Assembly (NCBI RefSeq): GCF_046035435.1
Contig: NZ_JBFNFH010000013.1
From: Helcococcus bovis
GTDB taxonomy: Bacteria; Bacillota; Clostridia; Tissierellales; Peptoniphilaceae
DNA: 52,113 nt
Reading direction: 5' to 3' (one strand)
The position numbers and the translations under genes are program-made. The first letter of the stretch is position 1, and the number at the start of each line of letters is the position of its first letter. The notes under the pieces are model-generated. The model saw only the letters and a list, made by a program, of their open reading frames with translations, was not told the origin of the DNA and searched no databases. Shown piece by piece: positions 24,481 to 32,822 of this stretch.

Positions 24481-26496
24481 TTAATTTATTTTTTTCAGTA
24501 CCATCATAGTTCTACTTGGAGAATAAATTTTTAAATCATAGTCAAAATCAGAACCAAAAATTTCAGAACTTTCATATATATAGTCTTTTGAAATTCTGTC
24601 CATTCCTCCAAATTTATTATCATCACTACTAAAAACAACTTTGAAATTTCCTTTTTCTTCAATAGGGATGGCAAGTCCTTCATAGGATCTTGTTGGATGG
24701 AAATTGTAAATGAAGTATAGATTATTTCTCTTAAATATTAGCAATTTAAATTCATTTTCAATCATTATTAATCTTGGAGAATCTAAAAGTAGATCATTAT
24801 TTTTAGAAAATTCTATACTTTCTTTATTAAATTGATTTAGCCACTGATATTTTAAGTTTTTATCATCTACTAAATGCCATTGTCTTTTAGCATATTTATG
24901 TGACCAACCATTATTTTTTGAAGGAAAATCTAACCATTCTGGATGACCAAATTCATTACCTATAAAGTTGAGATATCCATCGGAAGCTGTATTTAATGTT
25001 ACGCTTGTAATTAGTTTATGAAGAGAAATAGCTCTGTGTATTAAAAAACTTTGATTATGTAAATCCATATTTTCATAAATTTCAGAATCTGCCAATTTAA
25101 ACATTATAGTTTTACTTCCAACTATTGATTCATCATGACTTTCAGCGTAAGATATAGATTTTTCTTCTGGCCTAGATAAAGTTAATTCATGCCACATTTT
25201 AAGCATATTCCAATCGTGATCATCGTGATTTAATGATTGTTTCCAAAAGTTTGAAACTCCCATATTAAAACTATAATCAAAACCTATTCCACCGTATTTA
25301 ATAGGAAGACATAATCCCGGCATTCCACTAACATCTTCAGCGATGGTTATATATGAAGGATTAATTTCTTTTATAAGTTCATTAGCAAGAGTTAAATAGG
25401 TAATTGCATCCAAATCTGTGTTTAATGAGAAATAATCAGTATAACTATTGAATGTTCTTCCTATACCATGATCAAGATACATCATTGATGTTACACCATC
25501 AAACCTAAATCCATCAAAATTATATTCTTCAAGATAATATCTCAAATTAGATAGTAAAAATTTTAATACATTATTCTTGCTATAGTCAAAAATTCGTGAA
25601 TCCCAAAGATGATGATTACCTCTTTCTCCAGAATAGAATAATTGATATTCAGTTGTATCATAGTAATTTATACCCTCGTTAACATTTTTTGATGCATGGC
25701 TATGAACGATATCCATTAAAACCGCAAGTCCTAATTTGTGAGCTTCGTCAATTAATAATTTTAAGTCTTCAACATCACCAAACCAATGTGAAGCGGAAAA
25801 GAAATTTGTTACATGATATCCAAAAGAACCATAGTATGAATGAGATGCAATTGCCATTATTTGAATTGTATTATAACCTAAATTTTTAATTCTAGGTAAT
25901 ATATCAATAAATTCTTTATAACTTCCTATATCATCTTTTTCTTGCGCAATTCCTATATGAGCTTCATATATAAAAGGATTGAAATTTTTAGGAATTTTAA
26001 ATTCGTTTTTAAATTTATACTTTCTAGAAGGATTATTCATGATGCCATAAAAATCTATATGACCATCTTCATATGTTTCTTGATTTACCTTATTTATAAA
26101 CATAGGCACTCTATAGTTTAAATTACCATTTTTTACTATAATAACTTTAATTCTAGAGTTATGAGGAATACTTCTAATACCTTTTATGAAAATTTCCCAA
26201 GTATCTTCATCAATTCGCTTTAGTGGATGAGATGTTGTACTCCAATTATTAAAATCTCCAGTTAAATAAACCTCATCGGCAGCAGGAGCCCATTCTCTAT
26301 AAAACCAACCTGTTTTAGATTTTTGGAAACCAAAACATTCATGAAAATTTGCTACATTTAATAGTTTTCTCTTACCACCTAATAATGCTTTCTTTTTGTT
26401 TTTGTATTTTTCTATTCTTAATTTAATATCGTCTTCGTATTTCATTAAACCAGGATCAATATTAAATATTAATAAATTATCATATTTTTTTGGCAT
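24481..26496 (-). CDS. 1,4-alpha-glucan branching enzyme, eukaryotic-type GH13_8
   Basis: A 671-residue enzyme forming alpha-1,6 branches in glycogen-like glucans. An N-terminal CBM48 (YREWAPAADEVYLTGDFNNW, 66-85) precedes the GH13 barrel with nucleophile Asp333 (FRFDGVTSMMY), acid/base Glu387 (IAEDVSGMPG) and Asp454 (YAESHDES). FLNFIGNEFGHPEWLDFPS and IFNFHPTRSYEGL match the plant/animal branching enzyme (GBE1-like) far better than the E. coli GlgB pattern as I remember them. No other glycogen genes (glgA, glgC, glgP) lie nearby. AGGAGG precedes the start. The function is firm for the family; glycogen synthesis in this organism is inference. Confidence 0.92.
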   Translation of the reverse strand: MPKKYDNLLIFNIDPGLMKYEDDIKLRIEKYKNKKKALLGGKRKLLNVANFHECFGFQKSKTGWFYREWAPAADEVYLTGDFNNWSTTSHPLKRIDEDTWEIFIKGIRSIPHNSRIKVIIVKNGNLNYRVPMFINKVNQETYEDGHIDFYGIMNNPSRKYKFKNEFKIPKNFNPFIYEAHIGIAQEKDDIGSYKEFIDILPRIKNLGYNTIQIMAIASHSYYGSFGYHVTNFFSASHWFGDVEDLKLLIDEAHKLGLAVLMDIVHSHASKNVNEGINYYDTTEYQLFYSGERGNHHLWDSRIFDYSKNNVLKFLLSNLRYYLEEYNFDGFRFDGVTSMMYLDHGIGRTFNSYTDYFSLNTDLDAITYLTLANELIKEINPSYITIAEDVSGMPGLCLPIKYGGIGFDYSFNMGVSNFWKQSLNHDDHDWNMLKMWHELTLSRPEEKSISYAESHDESIVGSKTIMFKLADSEIYENMDLHNQSFLIHRAISLHKLITSVTLNTASDGYLNFIGNEFGHPEWLDFPSKNNGWSHKYAKRQWHLVDDKNLKYQWLNQFNKESIEFSKNNDLLLDSPRLIMIENEFKLLIFKRNNLYFIYNFHPTRSYEGLAIPIEEKGNFKVVFSSDDNKFGGMDRISKDYIYESSEIFGSDFDYDLKIYSPSRTMMVLKKIN

Positions 26497-26643
26497 TTTA
26501 TCCTCCTTTTATTCTATTATACAATAGATTGGCTTAGTATCAAGGAATATTTATTTTAATAATTGTTTTTCAAAAAATATTTATTTCTAAATTATAGAAA
26601 TTTATTTTAATAAGTTATATAATTAAAATAATAAGGAGGCGAG

Positions 26644-27261
26644 ATGAGAGGAAAATTTATAGTTTTTGAGGGATCTGATGGTTCTGGAAAATCAACAATA
26701 CTAGAAAAAGTAAAAAAATATCTTGATGATAATAAAGTTGATTATATTTTTACAAGAGAGCCAGGAGGAACTAAGATAGGGGAACAAATTAGAAATATTT
26801 TGTTAAATAATGATAATGAAGCAATGGATGATAAAACAGAAGCTTTATTATTTGCAGCTCAAAGAGCTCAAAACGTTGAAGAAGTCATAAAAAAGGGAAT
26901 ATCTGAAGGTAAGTTGGTTATTTCAGATAGATTTGTACTTTCATCTTTAGCCTATCAAGGATATGCACGAGATTTAGGAGTTGAAGGCGTAAAGTCTATA
27001 AATGATTTTGCAACTGGAGAATTAAAACCTGATTATACATTTTTCTTAGATGTTGATCCTATTACAGTGTTAAATAGAAAAAGAATTGCTGTGAAGGCTG
27101 ATAGACTTGAAGAAGAAGGTAACTCTTTTCATGAAAGAGTATATCAAGGATATAAAAAATTATTAGATAAAAATACTATAATAATAGACGCTTCTAAGAG
27201 TGTAGAAGAAGTAGAAAAAGAAACTTTAGAAAAATTAGTAAAAGTATTGGAGGAAAAATGA
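26644..27261 (+). CDS. tmk: Thymidylate kinase
   Basis: A 205-residue dTMP kinase. The P-loop FEGSDGSGKST is at about 8-18, the DR-x motif is SDRFVLSSLAYQG and the TREPGG loop binds dTMP. The enzyme makes dTDP for DNA synthesis. Its stop overlaps the next gene's start by four bases (ATGA), the head of the conserved tmk-darA-holB cluster. Confidence 0.97.
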   Translation: MRGKFIVFEGSDGSGKSTILEKVKKYLDDNKVDYIFTREPGGTKIGEQIRNILLNNDNEAMDDKTEALLFAAQRAQNVEEVIKKGISEGKLVISDRFVLSSLAYQGYARDLGVEGVKSINDFATGELKPDYTFFLDVDPITVLNRKRIAVKADRLEEEGNSFHERVYQGYKKLLDKNTIIIDASKSVEEVEKETLEKLVKVLEEK

Positions 27262-27584
27262 AACTTTTAATAGCGATTGTTCAAGATAATGATGTTAATT
27301 TACTAATGGATGATTTAGTAGAAAAAGAATTTTCCGTTACAAAATTAGCTACAACTGGAGGATTTTTAAAAGAAGGAAATACAACATTATTAATGGGTGT
27401 TGATGAGGATAGAGTTAAGGATTGTTTAGATATAATAGAGTCTAATTGTAAAAAAAGAAAAACAACTACAAGTATTATAAATTCTAACTTGCAAGGTCCA
27501 ATGTTTCAATCATTTCCAGTGGAAATTGAAGTTGGAGGAGCAACAGTATTTATTTTAGATGTAGATCAATTTATTAAGTTGTAA
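27258..27584 (+). CDS. darA: Cyclic-di-AMP receptor, DarA/PstA type
   Basis: A 108-residue PII-like protein. MKLLIAIVQDNDVNLL, KLATTGGFLKEGNTTLLMGV and GGATVFILDVDQF are diagnostic of the DUF970 (DarA/PstA) family, which binds c-di-AMP as a trimer. It lies between tmk and holB as in B. subtilis (YaaQ). It overlaps tmk by four bases and holB by one (TAATG), so the three are translationally coupled. Confidence 0.95.
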   Translation: MKLLIAIVQDNDVNLLMDDLVEKEFSVTKLATTGGFLKEGNTTLLMGVDEDRVKDCLDIIESNCKKRKTTTSIINSNLQGPMFQSFPVEIEVGGATVFILDVDQFIKL

Positions 27585-28366
27585 TGTTAAACAAAATTTT
27601 AGATAAGCAAATAAAAAATAATAGTATATTTAATGTTTATATTATTGAAGGTGCTTTAGAAGAAGCTATAAAACAATGTATGTTATTTACTCAATCTATT
27701 TTTAATCGAAAAGATGTTGAAAATTTGGTTAACATAGTTAAAGCAGAAAATAATAATATTTCAATAGATAAAATAAGAATTCTTAGTAAGATGGTTTATG
27801 AAAAACCTGTTAAATATGATCATAATGTGTTTATTATTGAAGATGCTGGATTAATGAAAGCTGAAGCTCAAAATGCATTATTAAAAACATTAGAAGAATT
27901 ACCGGGATATTCTATAGTATTTATGACTATTGATAATAGATATAAATTATTAAATACAATAATTTCAAGAAGCCAAATTATCAATGTTTTAGAAAGAAAA
28001 AGTATAGATTATGAATCAGAAACTTTTAAAAATTTAGTCTATTTGTTAAATAAGGCTTTTGAAGGAAACTATTATATAATAAATAAAGAAAAAAGTTTAA
28101 TTAAAGATTTATCTGAGAATAGAAGTGAAGTATTAAAAATTATGACTCAAATTTATAGTGATGCTATTTTTAATAAGTTTGAAACCAAAAATTTGAAGTA
28201 TAATAATTTGATAAAGAAGATGTTAAAAATTTCAAATGCTTCACTAGAAGATATGATTAAAAGAAATGAGGATTTTAAATCTTTGTTGAAAGTAAATGTT
28301 AATTTTCAATTAGTAATTGAAAGAATTATTTTAGAATTAATAGAGAAATATAAAAAAGTTAGGTAA
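27584..28366 (+). CDS. holB: DNA polymerase III subunit delta'
   Basis: A 260-residue clamp-loader subunit, shorter than the usual ~330. VFIIEDAGLMKAEAQNALLKTLEELP and the SRSQ box (IISRSQIINVL) identify it. The Walker A loop is absent (the N-terminus reads NVYIIEGALEEAIKQ), and the zinc Cys cluster is also missing, so it is a non-ATP-binding delta-prime. It pairs with DnaX in the clamp loader. Its A of ATG is the last base of the darA stop. Confidence 0.88.
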   Translation: MLNKILDKQIKNNSIFNVYIIEGALEEAIKQCMLFTQSIFNRKDVENLVNIVKAENNNISIDKIRILSKMVYEKPVKYDHNVFIIEDAGLMKAEAQNALLKTLEELPGYSIVFMTIDNRYKLLNTIISRSQIINVLERKSIDYESETFKNLVYLLNKAFEGNYYIINKEKSLIKDLSENRSEVLKIMTQIYSDAIFNKFETKNLKYNNLIKKMLKISNASLEDMIKRNEDFKSLLKVNVNFQLVIERIILELIEKYKKVR

Positions 28367-28368
28367 TT

Positions 28369-29730
28369 ATGAGATTTAGTAAAAGAGCAATATCTTTATC
28401 AATATTTTTTATGATTTTTATGATATTTCCAATTAGTATTGTTACGGCAAATTCGACTTATAAAGTTAATGAAGAAATTTCATTTGGTCGTACTTATGAA
28501 TTTGAAGAACCTGTAAACGGGAGTATTGTTATATCCGGGGCAGCAGAGGATGTTATAACTATTGGAAATCAAGAAAAAAAAGTATTTGAAAATAATATAT
28601 CTATAGTATCTAAATTTACTCCAGATAAAATAGGTATCTATAAATTAAATATAGAAGTTAATGTTGTTTCCACAAAAGGTCAGGATTTAAGTAAAAATGA
28701 TACCGTATATTTTGTAGTTACAAATGATGGGAAAGATATGACTGATGAAGAAATAGATTCATTTATTTCAAATAATAGCTTAAACAATCAAGAACTTGCT
28801 AAAGAATATACAAATATTCCATATTTAAAATCTATCAAAATAAAAAATGGTAAATTATTAGAGCCGGTAACAAAGGATAGAACGGAATATAATATTGAAG
28901 TATTTGATAATTCACAAAGGATAGAGTTTGATTTAGAGACTGGTGATGAAAAGACAAAAGTGGATGGAAATTTAGTTGTAAATCCTAATAATCAAAGCAT
29001 AAATATAATAGTGGTATATAATAATACTACTAATTCTTTATATACTTTTAAGTGGAAAAAGCCAAAGGTTAGTATATTTAAGTTTAGGGATGAAAATGGA
29101 TTAAATAAAGAATTAGTATATGATTATGTAAATAGAAAAGAATATAAAAATCTTAATTCTAAAGATATAGAATTAAAAGGGAAGAAATTTAAGGTGTTTG
29201 AAGATGAAATAGGTAACTTACTTATACCATTAAGAGAAAAAAATTCATCAGGGTTACCAGATTTATATAAATTTACTGGTGATGGAAAAATTGTTCAAAA
29301 ATTAAATAACTTTATTAGTATTAATTCTCAAACTTTTAGACAAGGTAATTTTAAAAGAATATTTAATGAAGATCAGGTTTTGTTTAATTTGGAAGAAGTT
29401 GAAATAAAAGATCTAAATTATGCGAAAGGATATAAGATAAATAGAACGGGATATGAAAATCAATATTTAGTAAATTTAACAGATCCAAATGGAAAATCAA
29501 GTTGGTATCAGTATGATGCTACACCAAGTATAAAACAATTAATAAAATTAGATTTTCCGGAAAATGTATTTGAAGATACTTTGGCTAGATTTTTTGGTAT
29601 AAAATTAAATAATAACTATTCTAAATATAGTTATTCATTTTATGATATAGGACTTATGGCAATAGCTTTTGTAGCTTTTGTTGTCCTAATAATTGGAAAT
29701 ATTTTGTTAAATAGAAAAAATAAAAAATGA
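28369..29730 (+). CDS. Exported membrane-anchored protein with cadherin-like domain
   Basis: A 453-residue protein with a signal-like N-terminal helix (residues 8-27) ending near IVTAN, and a C-terminal helix (about 428-447) followed by NRKNKK, so most of it lies outside the membrane. Residues ~155-235 (YLKSIKIKNGKL, VTKDRTEYNIEV) resemble the cadherin-like beta-sandwich domain PF12733. The rest is not recognised. It begins two bases after holB, where B. subtilis and relatives have yaaT (PSP1 domain), and is probably in the same operon. Its ribosome site (TTAGGT) is weak. Confidence 0.7.
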   Translation: MRFSKRAISLSIFFMIFMIFPISIVTANSTYKVNEEISFGRTYEFEEPVNGSIVISGAAEDVITIGNQEKKVFENNISIVSKFTPDKIGIYKLNIEVNVVSTKGQDLSKNDTVYFVVTNDGKDMTDEEIDSFISNNSLNNQELAKEYTNIPYLKSIKIKNGKLLEPVTKDRTEYNIEVFDNSQRIEFDLETGDEKTKVDGNLVVNPNNQSINIIVVYNNTTNSLYTFKWKKPKVSIFKFRDENGLNKELVYDYVNRKEYKNLNSKDIELKGKKFKVFEDEIGNLLIPLREKNSSGLPDLYKFTGDGKIVQKLNNFISINSQTFRQGNFKRIFNEDQVLFNLEEVEIKDLNYAKGYKINRTGYENQYLVNLTDPNGKSSWYQYDATPSIKQLIKLDFPENVFEDTLARFFGIKLNNNYSKYSYSFYDIGLMAIAFVAFVVLIIGNILLNRKNKK

Positions 29731-29751
29731 AAGAGCTATAGGCTCTTTTTT
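29730..29751 (+). terminator. Short hairpin terminator
   Basis: AAAGAGC pairs with GCTCTTT around TATAG and continues TTTA, starting on the last base of the preceding stop codon. The next gene begins 14 bases later, so partial read-through is likely. Confidence 0.75.
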
Positions 29752-29764
29752 ATTAGGAGATAAA

Positions 29765-30571
29765 ATGATATTTTTTGTTCCTACACCAATAGGAAATCTT
29801 GAAGATATAACGCTTAGATCACTTCGAGTTTTAGAAGAAGTGGACTATATAGCTTGTGAAGATACAAGGACGACTAAAAAATTATTAGATCATTATGACA
29901 TTCATAAAAAATTAATTTCTTATCATAAGTTTAATGAAAAAGAAAGAATTGAAGAATTAACAAATTTAGCGTTAGATAATGATATTGCAGTAGTTTCTGA
30001 TGCTGGTATGCCAGGGATATCAGATCCTGGTAATATTTTAATAAATGCTTTAATTGAAAGAAATGTAAAATATACAGTTTTACCTGGACCTACTGCTTTT
30101 ACTACAGCTTTAGTTATGAGTGGTTTTAAGAGTATGGATTTTGAATTTTTGGGATTTATTCCAAGTAAAAATTCTGAAAAAAATAAATTTTTTAATAATA
30201 TTTTAGAAAAAAAACATACATTAATATTTTATGAAACACCTCATAGAATTTTAGATACTTTAGAGGAATTATCAAAAATTATTCCTGAAAGAAAAGTTGC
30301 AGTAGCAAGGGAAATATCTAAGATATACGAAGAGGTAAAGATATTTTTGGCGAAAGATTATGATTCAGTAAAGATTGTTGAAAAGGGAGAATTTGTTGTA
30401 TTAATTGATTCGGATGATACGATTGAAGAAATAGATGATGATTTTATTATTCAAAAAATAAATGAATTATGCGCTCAAGGTGAAACAAAAAAAACTGCTG
30501 TTAAATTGGTTTCTAAAAAATATAATGTAAATAAAAATAGAGTATATGAATTATCATTACTACATAATTAA
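29765..30571 (+). CDS. rsmI: 16S rRNA 2'-O-methyltransferase RsmI
   Basis: A 268-residue SAM-dependent tetrapyrrole-methylase-fold enzyme that 2'-O-methylates C1402 of 16S rRNA. The family opening FVPTPIGNLEDITLRSLRVL, EDTRTTKKLL, SDAGMPGISDPG and GPTAFTTAL are all present. TTAGGAG precedes the start. Association with the tmk-holB region is usual in Firmicutes. Confidence 0.96.
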   Translation: MIFFVPTPIGNLEDITLRSLRVLEEVDYIACEDTRTTKKLLDHYDIHKKLISYHKFNEKERIEELTNLALDNDIAVVSDAGMPGISDPGNILINALIERNVKYTVLPGPTAFTTALVMSGFKSMDFEFLGFIPSKNSEKNKFFNNILEKKHTLIFYETPHRILDTLEELSKIIPERKVAVAREISKIYEEVKIFLAKDYDSVKIVEKGEFVVLIDSDDTIEEIDDDFIIQKINELCAQGETKKTAVKLVSKKYNVNKNRVYELSLLHN

Positions 30572-30626
30572 AACATTTTTGTTTATTATGCTATAATTAA
30601 GATAAATAAAAACTAGGAGAAAAGAT

Positions 30627-31970
30627 ATGAAATATTTTGGAACAGATGGATTTAGGGGAGAAGCAAATATTGATCTAAATGTAAATCATGCTTTTAAAAT
30701 AGGTAGATTTTTAGGAAATTACTTTAAAAAACAAAACAAAGATTCTAAAATTGTTATCGGGAAGGATACAAGACGTTCAAGTTATATGTTTGAATCAGCT
30801 TTAGCAGCTGGGATAACATCTAGTGGTAGTGATGCATATTTACTTCATGTAACTACTACACCAAGTGTTTCTTACATAACTAGAACAGAAGATTTTGATT
30901 GTGGAATTATGATATCTGCAAGCCATAACCCATATTATGACAATGGTATAAAACTAATAGGTGGAGATGGATATAAACTAGAAGGCGACATTTTAGAAGA
31001 AATAGAAGAATATATAGATTCTATTGAAGATAGCATTCCACTTGCAAAAGGTGAAGAAATAGGAAGAACTGTAGATTATCTTGTGGGAAGAAATAGATAC
31101 ATTGCATACCTATCTACAGTTGTTACTAAATCATTTAAGGGTGTTAAAGTATTAGTAGACGCTTCAAATGGTGCAGCTTATCAAATATCAAAGAATGTTT
31201 TCGATATTTTAGGGGCAGATGTTGACATGATAAATGATAGACCTGATGGTTACAATATTAATAAGAATGCAGGTTCAACTCATATTGAAAATTTAGCTAA
31301 AAAAGTAGTTGAAGGAAAATATGATTTAGGTATTGCATATGATGGAGACGCTGATAGATGTTTAGCTGTGGATGAAAATGGAAATATTATTTCAGGTGAT
31401 CATATAATGTATATATTTGGCAAATATTTAAAAGATAACGGCGAACTAAATAAAAATATAGTTGTAACTACTGTTATGTCAAATTTAGGATTATATAAAA
31501 CTTTGGAATCTCAAAATATAGAATATATTCAAACTCCTGTTGGTGATAAATATGTATCAGAAGAAATAAGACAAAACGGTTATAGTGTTGGTGGTGAACA
31601 GTCAGGACACATAATTCTTTCAAAATATGCAACTACAGGAGATGGTATTTTAACCTCCTTAAAATTGATTGAAATTATGGTGAAATTAAAATCAACTTTA
31701 TCATTATTAGTAAAGGAATTAAAAATTTATCCTCAAGTATTAGAAAATTTAAGAATTACGGATAAAAATATTGTTTTAAATGATGAAGATGTTAAAAAAT
31801 CAATAAAGGAAGTTGAAGAAACATTAAAAGATTCTGGAAGAATATTAGTTAGAGCATCTGGGACAGAACCTCTTATAAGAGTAATGATTGAAGCAGAAAC
31901 AGATGAAATTTGTAAAGAAAATGTTAATAAAGTTGTTAAAGTTATAAAAGAAAAAGGTTACTTAAAATAA
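30627..31970 (+). CDS. glmM: Phosphoglucosamine mutase
   Basis: A 447-residue enzyme converting glucosamine-6-phosphate to glucosamine-1-phosphate for UDP-GlcNAc. It starts MKYFGTDGFRG, phosphoserine Ser99 lies in ISASHNP, the metal loop is DGDADR (239-244) and the phosphate-binding RASGTEP is near the end. It is the step after GlmS (22616). A TATAAT at about 30591 suggests its own promoter; degV follows after 16 bases. Confidence 0.97.
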   Translation: MKYFGTDGFRGEANIDLNVNHAFKIGRFLGNYFKKQNKDSKIVIGKDTRRSSYMFESALAAGITSSGSDAYLLHVTTTPSVSYITRTEDFDCGIMISASHNPYYDNGIKLIGGDGYKLEGDILEEIEEYIDSIEDSIPLAKGEEIGRTVDYLVGRNRYIAYLSTVVTKSFKGVKVLVDASNGAAYQISKNVFDILGADVDMINDRPDGYNINKNAGSTHIENLAKKVVEGKYDLGIAYDGDADRCLAVDENGNIISGDHIMYIFGKYLKDNGELNKNIVVTTVMSNLGLYKTLESQNIEYIQTPVGDKYVSEEIRQNGYSVGGEQSGHIILSKYATTGDGILTSLKLIEIMVKLKSTLSLLVKELKIYPQVLENLRITDKNIVLNDEDVKKSIKEVEETLKDSGRILVRASGTEPLIRVMIEAETDEICKENVNKVVKVIKEKGYLK

Positions 31971-31986
31971 AGTTTTTGGAGGTTCG

Positions 31987-32820
31987 ATGAAAAAATTAAT
32001 AGTTTCTGATTATTGTGCAGAGATAAATGAGAAAATGGAAAAACAACAAAATATTAAAAGAGTTCCATTTTTTATAGATATAGAAGATAAAAGTATTATT
32101 GCTGATGATAGAGCTAATATAGACGAATTAATTGAATTGATGAATAACTCAAAGGAAGTTGTAAAAACTGCAGCTCCTACACCTGAATATTTTTATGAAG
32201 CAGCTAAAGGATATGATGAAGTATACTTTGTAACAATTTCTTCTAAATTATCTGCAACATACAACAGTGCAACAATCGCTAAAACAATGTTGGAAGATGA
32301 AAATCCAAATGCTAAAATTCATGTTTTTGATTCAAAATCAGCTGCATGTGGAGAAACACAAGTTATTAATGCTATACAAGAACAGCTGAATTTAAGTAAA
32401 ACATTTGAACAAGTTGTTGATAATGTTACAACAAAAATTGAAAAATTAAATACAATATTTGTTTTAGAAAATTTAGATAATTTAATAAAAAACGGAAGAA
32501 TGTCAAAAGTTGCAGGTATGATAGCATCTGCGTTGAAAATTTATCCTGTATGTGTAGGTGTTGATGGTGTTATAGAAGTAAAGCATAAACCAAGAGGAAT
32601 AAAATCAGCGTTAACTAAAATGGTTAGTACAATTGGGGAATTGACTAATACTTATAGTGATAAAATTTTATATATTACACACATTAGAAATGAAGAAAGA
32701 GCTAAAAAAATTAAGGAAATGGCTGAAGAAGTTTATGACTTTAAATCTATAGAGATATTAGAGGGAACAGCATTATCTACGACTTATGCTAATAAAAATG
32801 GAATAATTTTGGCGTTTTAA
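31987..32820 (+). CDS. DegV family fatty-acid-binding protein
   Basis: A 277-residue DegV protein: VKTAAPTPEYFYEA, the ISSKLSATYNSA motif with lipid-carboxylate-binding Ser/Thr, HVFDSKSAACGETQ and NGRMSKVAGMIASAL. DegV proteins (FakB) present fatty acids to the kinase FakA for phospholipid synthesis; no fakA is in this window. TGGAGG precedes the start. The next gene begins two bases after the stop. Confidence 0.9.
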   Translation: MKKLIVSDYCAEINEKMEKQQNIKRVPFFIDIEDKSIIADDRANIDELIELMNNSKEVVKTAAPTPEYFYEAAKGYDEVYFVTISSKLSATYNSATIAKTMLEDENPNAKIHVFDSKSAACGETQVINAIQEQLNLSKTFEQVVDNVTTKIEKLNTIFVLENLDNLIKNGRMSKVAGMIASALKIYPVCVGVDGVIEVKHKPRGIKSALTKMVSTIGELTNTYSDKILYITHIRNEERAKKIKEMAEEVYDFKSIEILEGTALSTTYANKNGIILAF

Positions 32821-32822
32821 TT

